A stretch of DNA of 11,759 bases, taken from NCBI GenBank assembly GCA_025055465.1, contig JANWXA010000041.1:1-11759 (forward strand), given 5' to 3'. This DNA is from Candidatus Kapaibacterium sp. Lineage in GTDB: Bacteria > Bacteroidota > Ignavibacteria > Kapaibacteriales > HRBIN21. Positions 7,501 to 11,759 of the stretch are shown here, piece after piece (position 1 is the stretch's first letter; the number at the start of each line of letters is the position of its first letter). Under the pieces are notes generated by a model. It had not been told where the DNA came from, ran no database searches, and was given only the letters and a program-made list of their open reading frames with translations. The translations under genes and the position numbers were made by a program.

Positions 7501-7876
7501 GGGGGCAATGGAGCTCATGTACCAACGAGCGAAGATACAAGAGGAGTCGCTGCACTATGAGCAACTCAAGCACTCAGGCGAGCTGCCCATCATTGGGGTA
7601 AATACGTTCCTGGATAAGCATGGTTCGCCTACGATTGTCCCTGAGAAAGTGGTTCGCTCTACGCAGGAGGAGAAAGAGCAGCAGATTGCAAACCTTCGTG
7701 CCTTTTGGCAGCGAAATGCTGAGCGCGCCCCCGCTGCATTAGAGCGCGTCAGACAGGCAGCTATTCGCGGGGAGAACGTTTTTGAAGAGCTCATGGAGGC
7801 GGTTAAAGTCTGCTCCCTGGGGCAACTGACTCACGCCCTCTACGAAGTTGGTGGGCAATACCGGCGAAACATGTAG
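4505..7876 (+). CDS. icmF: Fused isobutyryl-CoA mutase (B12 domain + G-protein chaperone + mutase)
   Basis: IcmF interconverts isobutyryl-CoA and n-butyryl-CoA by an adenosylcobalamin radical rearrangement, in branched-chain amino acid or fatty-acid metabolism in the cytosol. In this 1123-residue protein the domains run in the IcmF order. First is a B12-binding domain with DGHD at 24-27 (His26 the expected lower cobalt ligand) and later a glycine run GGGGG. Second is a MeaB/ArgK-type GTPase with P-loop GITGTGGSGKSS at 202-213 and VETAGIGQSD. Last is a mutase barrel from about residue 540, with VYPFKR (570-575), RMFAGEG, GTVQADILKEDQAQNTC, SGYHIAEAGAN and YHIQTSGRSL. The VYPFKR region replaces the TMYxxRPWT of methylmalonyl-CoA mutase, favouring a non-carboxylated acyl-CoA substrate. 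Pivalyl/isovaleryl-CoA mutases differ by few residues and are not excluded. ATG at 4505 was chosen: GAGGTGG lies just upstream and the conserved sequence starts nearby. In-frame ATGs at 4448 and 4493 are weaker options. Confidence 0.95.
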   Translation: MAERTPPYRPQYRIRIVTAASLFDGHDAAINIMRRIMQATGAEVIHLGHNRSAREIVEAAIQEYSQGVAVTSYQGGHMEFFTYMYDLLRERGAGHIKVFGGGGGTILPSEIQELHRYGIARIYHPDDGRIMGLQGMINDVLQKCDFLPPLTYNGDLLSFVLQGDPLAVAQAITLVEEYPEQAPDFLQELRRHLPPRCIPVLGITGTGGSGKSSLTDELVRRFLLDYPNKRVAILSVDPSKRRSGGALLGDRIRINMATHPRIYMRSFATREANVALNRNVRAAIDIVKAAGVDLVIVETAGIGQSDTSVVDIADVTLYVMTPDYGAPSQLEKIDMIDYADLIAINKFDRFGAQDALRDVRKQYQRSHGLWGQPLENMPVVGTIASQFNDPGVNALYALLIRTIAEKVKLDWRPHLDLRYELTRKIEIIPPNRRGYLGEIAETVEQYNRFVEEQATLASRLYQLHGALEHARQKGHETGELEREFAELWEQLDPQCRHILQTWEEKLQRYRQPEFSYMVRGSEIRVPNFTESLSHLKIPKIASPRYRDWGDILRWALQENFPGEFPYTAGVYPFKRQSEDPTRMFAGEGTPERTNRRFHYLSHGMPAARLSTAFDSVTLYGEDPDHRPDIYGKVGNSGVSIATVDDAKKLYSGFDLCAPNTSVSMTINGPAPMILAMFFNAAIDQQCEKHILQEGLREEVERRIEEMYATKGLPRPVYQGELPEGHNGLGLLLLGVSGDEVLPREVYENIKAETLRVVRGTVQADILKEDQAQNTCIFSTEFALRLMGDVQEYFVRKRIRNFYSVSISGYHIAEAGANPITQLALTLANAFTYAEYFLSRGMHIDEFAPNLSFFFSNGMDPEYTVIGRVARRIWAKVIRYKYGGNERSQMLKYHIQTSGRSLHAQEIAFNDIRTTLQALYAIADNCNSLHTNAYDEAITTPTEESVRRAVAIQLIINKELGLTKNENPWQGSFFIEQLTDAVEQAVLEEFRRLNERGGVLGAMELMYQRAKIQEESLHYEQLKHSGELPIIGVNTFLDKHGSPTIVPEKVVRSTQEEKEQQIANLRAFWQRNAERAPAALERVRQAAIRGENVFEELMEAVKVCSLGQLTHALYEVGGQYRRNM

Positions 7877-7879
7877 AAT

Positions 7880-7910
7880 ACCGTGCTGCGCACATCGGTG
7901 GCAACTTTTT
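7880..7910 (+). terminator. Weak possible terminator after icmF
   Basis: Just after the icmF stop, ACCGTG (7880-7885) can pair with CA plus CGGT (7893-7899, one bulged T) around a 7-nt loop, and TTTTT follows at 7906-7910. The stem is short and bulged, so this may only slow or partly stop transcription before the next gene. The remaining ~85 bp to the HAF gene show no clear promoter. Confidence 0.3.
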
Positions 7911-7996
7911 ATCCTTCCATAATCGGAAACAGTAACGATACGTATCAGCACGGGAGACAGTGTTATCAGCATGTCCAACCAGCAAAGGGTGTTGCT

Positions 7997-9292
7997 ATGA
8001 AGGTTGTGTTCGCCATTGTCTTCGCGGTGGTATCCACCCTTGCGGCCTCAGCACAGCCATTGGTGTGGCTGGGAACGATGGGCGGTGTAGAAAGCAAGGC
8101 TCTGGGTCTAAGTGCTGACGGAAGCATCCTCGTAGGGCGCATAGTGGACGGAGGTGGAAAACGCCGTGCGTTCCTTTGGAGCGCCGATAGGGGGCCCCAA
8201 CTCATCCACGAACTCCAGACAATGGGGGAGAGCACTGCCCGCGGAATTTCGGCAGACGGGAAGGTGATTGTCGGAGCAGCGGTGGACGAAAACGGCTTCG
8301 CACAGGCTTTTCGACTGAATGAGGGAAGGCTTTACAACCTGGGGACTCTTGGTGGGGCTAACAGCTTTGCCACGGCCGCGTCAGCGAATGGTGCCGTCGT
8401 CGTTGGGGCGGCAACGAACAGCAGCGGCCTCTGGCGGGCGTTTCGGTGGACACAAACCACTGGGATCCACGACCTGGGGACTTTCGGCGGGGCCGAAAGC
8501 CATGCTTATGCTGTCTCCGCTAATGGTAGTGTGGTCGTGGGGAAAGCGCATAGTGAGGTCGGAGAATGGCGAGCATTCCGGTGGCGAGTTACTGGGCAAG
8601 TAGAAGATTTAGGGACGCTGGGCGGAACATGGGCAGAGGCGTTCGGCGTTTCCGCCGATGGTGAAGTTGTGGTCGGATGGGCTGAGCACCCCGACGGTTC
8701 TATGGGAGCTTTCCGCTGGACAGCTCTGGAGGGAATGAGAGACTTGGGGACATTAGGTGGAGCACAGAGTAAAGCGTTGGCTGCTTCTGCCGATGGCTCC
8801 ATTGTCGTCGGCTGGTCCGACATCCCCACAGCAGGCAGACGCCACGCCTTCCGATGGTCAATCTCTCGGGGACTGGAAAATCTCAACGCCTCCTATGCAC
8901 ACTTACTCACCGATGGCTCCGAGTTCTTTGAAGCACGAGCCCTGACACCGGACGGACGCTATATCGCTGGCTGGGGATACAATGCCGCAACAGGGCTCGT
9001 AGAAGCATTCCTGTTGGACACCAAGGAAGGCAGCAGCACGGCAGAGCTTCTGTCCAAGTCCAGTTGGGGATTAGTTCGGGTCCACAACGACGAACTTCAC
9101 ATCTCGAATCCCGCCGCAGCACCACTACGCGCAGAGGTGATGACCCACCATGGACAGATAGTAGCCCGCTACGAGGTTCAAAATCCAGGAACCCATGTCC
9201 TTCGCCTTCCCCAAATCGCAGCAGGACTTTACTTCCTACGCATGCAAGCCGGCACCCTCACTGCAGTCGAGCCCATTGTAATCATGAGATAG
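7997..9292 (+). CDS. Exported seven-fold HAF-repeat protein with T9SS-like C-terminal sorting domain
   Basis: This encodes 431 residues. The N-terminus MKVVFAIVFAVVSTLAASAQ is a clear Sec signal peptide with likely cleavage near residue 20. Residues 25 to about 342 are HAF repeats: seven AF(R/L)(W/L) motifs begin at residues 58, 104, 148, 193, 238, 284 and 337. LGTxGG motifs begin at 25, 115, 160, 205 and 250, the last four spaced exactly 45 residues. Each unit reads roughly LGTLGG..S.A...SADG.VVVG.......RAFRW....G..D. Residues from about 365 (ELHISNP ... GQIVA ... IAAGLYFLRMQAG ... IVIMR) match the pattern of type A T9SS C-terminal domains. The protein is thus probably secreted or surface-anchored; seven repeats suggest a closed beta-propeller. 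Its function is unknown. ATG at 7997 has AAGGGTG upstream and places the signal peptide at the N-terminus; the frame upstream to 7883 is not conserved. Confidence 0.85.
   Translation: MKVVFAIVFAVVSTLAASAQPLVWLGTMGGVESKALGLSADGSILVGRIVDGGGKRRAFLWSADRGPQLIHELQTMGESTARGISADGKVIVGAAVDENGFAQAFRLNEGRLYNLGTLGGANSFATAASANGAVVVGAATNSSGLWRAFRWTQTTGIHDLGTFGGAESHAYAVSANGSVVVGKAHSEVGEWRAFRWRVTGQVEDLGTLGGTWAEAFGVSADGEVVVGWAEHPDGSMGAFRWTALEGMRDLGTLGGAQSKALAASADGSIVVGWSDIPTAGRRHAFRWSISRGLENLNASYAHLLTDGSEFFEARALTPDGRYIAGWGYNAATGLVEAFLLDTKEGSSTAELLSKSSWGLVRVHNDELHISNPAAAPLRAEVMTHHGQIVARYEVQNPGTHVLRLPQIAAGLYFLRMQAGTLTAVEPIVIMR
8339..8878 (+). repeat. Four in-register 135-bp (45-residue) HAF repeat units
   Basis: Units starting at the LGTxGG codons at 8339, 8474, 8609 and 8744 are exactly 135 bp apart, each encoding LGT(L/F)GG, then SA(D/N)G..VVG, then AFRW. 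Nucleotide identity between units is only moderate (GACCTGGGGACTTTCGGCGG against GACTTGGGGACATTAGGTGG), so the duplications are old or diversified. Flanking units at 8069-8338 are more divergent in spacing (48 and 42 residues). Confidence 0.8.
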
Positions 9293-9353
9293 CCCGCGCT
9301 ACTCTATTCGCTGGAAGCCTCTCTCTGAGCTCTTTACGGGCCCATGCCGAACG

Positions 9354-9398
9354 CCCGAGTGGTAGAGTCTTAGAACTACCGGGTGGTTACGATAACCA
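9354..9398. terminator. Two adjacent hairpins in the convergent gap (possible bidirectional terminator)
   Basis: The 109-bp gap between the convergent HAF and ccmB genes holds two inverted repeats. In the first, CCCG (9354-9357) plus GTAG (9362-9365) pair with CTAC plus CGGG (9376-9383), with a 4-nt bulge. The second is the perfect hairpin TGGTTA-CGA-TAACCA (9384-9398), three bases beyond the ccmB stop. Neither is followed by a T-run on either strand, so classical intrinsic termination is not shown; they may act as transcript-end structures. Confidence 0.35.
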
Positions 9399-9401
9399 GC
9401 C

Positions 9402-10148
9402 CTATTCGCGCCACACCCACTCAAAGAGCCAGAAGCCCAAGATTGCTAAGATACCACTATAGGCAAGCAGAAGATGGAACAAGGGGATGAGCTGCTCCCA
9501 TCCCGGTTGCTGTAGCAGCACAATCGTAGCTCTGACACCGAGGAAGACAAGCGGGACAATAACCGGCAAACTTAGGATAAACACAAGCGTCCCGCGATGC
9601 TGAGCCCCGGCAATCAGGGCAGACAGAAGCGTCAGGGCTGCAGCAAATCCAGCAGCAGCCAGGAACAGCAGGAGCAGTAGGCCTATTGGATTTGCGACGG
9701 GCGGTACCTGGAGAAGTCCAACCAGTACAAGCAAAGCAACCGCATTACTGGCGCTGCCCACAATGAAGTTTGCGCTGAGTTTTCCCCAGTAAATCGCTGA
9801 GGGGTGAGTCAATGAAAAAAGTAAAAGGCGCGTGCCTCGCTCCTCTTCCATTACGAAACTGCGTCCCAGCGCGGGGCTCAGACTGAAAAAGAAAACAGTC
9901 CACAGAAGAGCTGCGAACAGCTCCGCTGAAAGAGGCACTGACTGAAGAGCGAAAGCAAGAACGGCTACAACCACGGTAATGGAAAGCAGCAGCACGCCTA
10001 GACCGACGCGCTGGCGAAATTCGCTGCGGAATTCTTTATCTATGACAGCAAGCACCTGCAGTCCGAAATGGACTACCTTTGAAATCGGAGCAATGCCACG
10101 CTCAGAGGTCTCCGTAGCTATTCCAGTTACTGGATCATGCGTACACAT
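9402..10148 (-). CDS. ccmB: CcmB-like haem exporter membrane subunit
   Basis: A 248-residue integral membrane protein with the layout of CcmB, the permease partner of the CcmA ATPase in system I cytochrome c maturation. A cytoplasmic N-terminus with DKEFRSEFRQR (37-47) corresponds to the family's conserved K/R-E-x-R-xxFR segment. Next come a first membrane helix (about 49-67), a second (about 78-95), the loop SLSPALGRSFVMEEERGTRLLL (89-110) typical of CcmB, then about four more helices to residue 244. ATG at 10148 has GGAG 10 nt upstream; a GTG at residue 31 would give a shorter N-terminus. The gene lies 56 bp after the methyltransferase stop with no visible terminator between, so it is probably cotranscribed. 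No ccmA, ccmC or other cytochrome c biogenesis gene lies beside it in this window, which is unusual for the family. Confidence 0.82.
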   Translation of the reverse strand: MCTHDPVTGIATETSERGIAPISKVVHFGLQVLAVIDKEFRSEFRQRVGLGVLLLSITVVVAVLAFALQSVPLSAELFAALLWTVFFFSLSPALGRSFVMEEERGTRLLLFSLTHPSAIYWGKLSANFIVGSASNAVALLVLVGLLQVPPVANPIGLLLLLFLAAAGFAAALTLLSALIAGAQHRGTLVFILSLPVIVPLVFLGVRATIVLLQQPGWEQLIPLFHLLLAYSGILAILGFWLFEWVWRE

Positions 10149-10204
10149 CGCTCAGAAACTCCACGACATACTGCCAGTCGTGCACACTCCCAGAGTCGCA
10201 TAGC

Positions 10205-11638
10205 CTATCTGAAGCGCCGCCGAAAGCGGGCAATAAAGAAACCATCCGTGCCGTGGACCGATGGTACCAGGAGACAGTAAGGGCTTTCCAGAAAGGAATT
10301 TGGTAGCAGAATCCCCGCGGAGCGGAGGGTAGGTTCGATCGGCTCCAGCTCCCATTCCGGATGGGCTTTTGCAAATTGGGACGCTATCCCGAAGTTCTCT
10401 TCAGGCATGAGTGAGCATGTCGCGTAAACAAGCACGCCCCCCGGACGCACCAGTGGAGAGTAGAGCTCCAGCAGCCGAAACTGCCGCTGACAATGCCGCC
10501 GCAATGCTTCTGGCGTCAGCCGCCATTTTAGTGTCGGCGTCCGGCGTACGGTCCCAAGCCCAGAACAGGGGGCATCAAGTAAAAGGGCATCGAAGGACCG
10601 CGGAAAATGCCTTGGAAGCACCCCATGACGTAAGTGGACAACTTGAACGGAGCCGATACAAGCACGGCGAAGGCGTTGTCGCAACGCCCTCAGACGCGCT
10701 AACTCCACATCTGTAGCCCAGATTTCGCCACAATCCTCCTGTAACACTGCCAAATGCAAGGTCTTCCCTCCAGCACCAGCACAGGCATCCCACAAACGCC
10801 ATCCGGGACAGGGGGCCACAGCGTATCCCACTAACTGACTGCCCTCCTCCTGAATTTCCACTATCCCGTCACGGTACAGCTTGGACTCCTGAAGCGCTAC
10901 GCGTTCCCCTAACCGAATGCCAACAGGCGAAAAGACTGTTGGCAGCGCTTCCACCCCCTGTTGCCGGAGCGCCTGGAGGACAGAGTCCCGGGACGCCCGC
11001 AATGTGTTGACCCGCAAACACGGGGCAGCTGGCGCACACAACGCTCGGCACAACTGCAAGATTTGAGCTGGTGTCGGCCGGTACCAAGGATTGTCTAACC
11101 AACGACGCGCGATCCATACCGGCAAGGAGCAGCAGGCCGCGAAGCCCTCCCACTCCTCTGGTGTCCAGCGCTCCAGCGGCTGAGTCACCAAGCGCCGTGC
11201 TTCCCGCTCCACCTCGCAGAGAGCCCTCCACAGCCCTTCTAACCACGGGCGTGCACCTCCACCCCATCCCGCCTGGAGCAGGGCGTTCTCCCAACATTCT
11301 TCCCGATCAAAACCCAGCGGAGGCCGCACCGCTGAGGTGAAAGCGGCTGTCAACTGGGGATGACCTAAACGCGGGCTCAAATAGCCCATGGCAATCACTG
11401 CGAGCCATTCAGGCGGAGCAGCAGTAACGAAAGGTGGCACCCGACGCAAGCACCATTGCAGCGTACCATAGCACCGCAGGGCTGCAAAACCGACCTCAGC
11501 TAAGAACCGCCGCTCCTTGCTCCCCACATACGAGCGCTGGCGAAAGTAGATCTGAGCCACGCTGTCCGGCGGTTGCGCCGAACGCAGCATCTGCCGGAGA
11601 AGCTCGGCAGCATGCCCAAGAAGAGACTCAGCCTGCAT
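10205..11638 (-). CDS. RsmB/NOP-family rRNA cytosine-C5 methyltransferase
   Basis: A 477-residue SAM-dependent RNA methyltransferase of the RsmB/NOP2/Sun family. The core from about residue 205 holds LRVNTLRAS (the N-terminal RNA-binding part of the catalytic domain), motif I DACAGAGGKT at 284-293, ATDVELARL (308-316) for SAM ribose contact, motif IV LLLDAPCSGLGT with Cys358, and motif VI VYATCS with Cys408. These are the two cysteines used for C5 methylation and enzyme release. The N-terminal ~200 residues (YFRQRSYVGSKERRFLAE and a helical region) resemble the NusB-like or RsmB N-terminal domain found in this family. The target is probably 16S rRNA m5C967-like, but position specificity is not readable. 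The ATG overlaps the stop of the upstream gene by 11 bp and has no clear ribosome site, implying translational coupling. ccmB follows 56 bp downstream. Confidence 0.92.
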   Translation of the reverse strand: MQAESLLGHAAELLRQMLRSAQPPDSVAQIYFRQRSYVGSKERRFLAEVGFAALRCYGTLQWCLRRVPPFVTAAPPEWLAVIAMGYLSPRLGHPQLTAAFTSAVRPPLGFDREECWENALLQAGWGGGARPWLEGLWRALCEVEREARRLVTQPLERWTPEEWEGFAACCSLPVWIARRWLDNPWYRPTPAQILQLCRALCAPAAPCLRVNTLRASRDSVLQALRQQGVEALPTVFSPVGIRLGERVALQESKLYRDGIVEIQEEGSQLVGYAVAPCPGWRLWDACAGAGGKTLHLAVLQEDCGEIWATDVELARLRALRQRLRRACIGSVQVVHLRHGVLPRHFPRSFDALLLDAPCSGLGTVRRTPTLKWRLTPEALRRHCQRQFRLLELYSPLVRPGGVLVYATCSLMPEENFGIASQFAKAHPEWELEPIEPTLRSAGILLPNSFLESPYCLLVPSVHGTDGFFIARFRRRFR

Positions 11639-11759
11639 GCGGTGCCTGAGCGAGCAAGCGCCGCTCTAAGATCCGTTGCCGAAGTGCCTGTAATAGCTGT
11701 GTCAGCAGCTCCTTCCCGACCGGATCGTTGATACTTCCGTCTGCCCCTACCTTCTCTTT
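11628..11759 (-). CDS. C-terminal fragment of an unrecognised gene cut by window edge
   Basis: On the minus strand a frame open from the right edge encodes 43 residues and stops at TGA (11630-11628) inside the methyltransferase gene, 11 bp after its ATG. It begins KEKVGADGSINDPVGKELLT and ends in a helical, Arg/Leu-rich tail (QLLQALRQRILERRLLAQAPHAG). I do not recognise the family. The overlap with the downstream start, and the lack of any other ribosome signal there, support it as a real upstream operon gene. The frame is chosen because it stays open to the edge and ends at the coupled junction. Confidence 0.55.
   Translation of the reverse strand, partial: KEKVGADGSINDPVGKELLTQLLQALRQRILERRLLAQAPHAG

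Noticed and set aside
8339..8878. CRISPR-like or satellite repeat
   Set aside because: The 135-bp periodicity is in frame, diverged, and encodes HAF protein repeats.
10135..10374. 79-codon minus-strand frame ending at the ccmB start (tail ...WQYVVEFLSDVYA)
   Set aside because: Most of it overlaps the methyltransferase in another frame. Only about 20 codons lie in the gap and they have no credible start with a well-spaced ribosome site.
1..11759. Mobile element, integrase, prophage or defence system
   Set aside because: I found no transposase, integrase, att-like duplication flanking the tRNAs, or recognised defence domain in any frame.

Overview
The window (about 11.8 kb, moderately GC-rich) is a compact bacterial chromosomal segment. 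It holds nine protein genes (two of them cut by the window edges), two tRNA genes and a few transcription signals. The exported repeat protein ends in what looks like a type IX secretion (T9SS) sorting domain, which points to the Bacteroidota/Chlorobiota/Ignavibacteria/Kapabacteria group. At least one start is set by a clear GGAGG Shine-Dalgarno, which fits the Chlorobi/Ignavibacteria/Kapabacteria side better than classical Bacteroidetes. This placement is inference; there is no rRNA here to settle it.

Left block (1-4373, all minus strand): transcription would run from tRNA-Val(UAC) and tRNA-Leu(CAA), one base apart, through an intrinsic terminator, then into five very tightly packed genes. 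These are an MFS transporter, an inositol-monophosphatase family phosphatase, a diaminopimelate epimerase homologue (dapF), an M20 amidohydrolase, and the start of a DCC-family (DUF393) thiol-disulfide protein that runs off the left edge. The junctions are -16, +3, -7 and -31 bp, so translational coupling is likely. The dapF/M20 pairing hints at diaminopimelate (lysine/peptidoglycan) metabolism, but the DapF active site is atypical.

Central block (4374-9292, plus strand): a 131-bp divergent gap, then icmF, a fused isobutyryl-CoA mutase. It carries a B12 domain, a MeaB-type G-protein chaperone and the mutase core in one polypeptide. A signal-peptide protein with seven HAF repeats and a T9SS-like C-terminus follows.

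Right block (9293-11759, minus strand): convergent to the centre. It reads from the 3' end of an unrecognised gene at the right edge into an RsmB/NOP-family rRNA cytosine-C5 methyltransferase and then a CcmB-like haem exporter subunit. A pair of hairpins lies in the convergent gap.

Most of the window is metabolic and housekeeping content, and I found no convincing novel multi-gene defence or mobile system. The points most worth a second look are the altered DapF motifs, the terminator between the tRNAs and the five-gene operon, the seven-repeat exported protein, and the lone ccmB.
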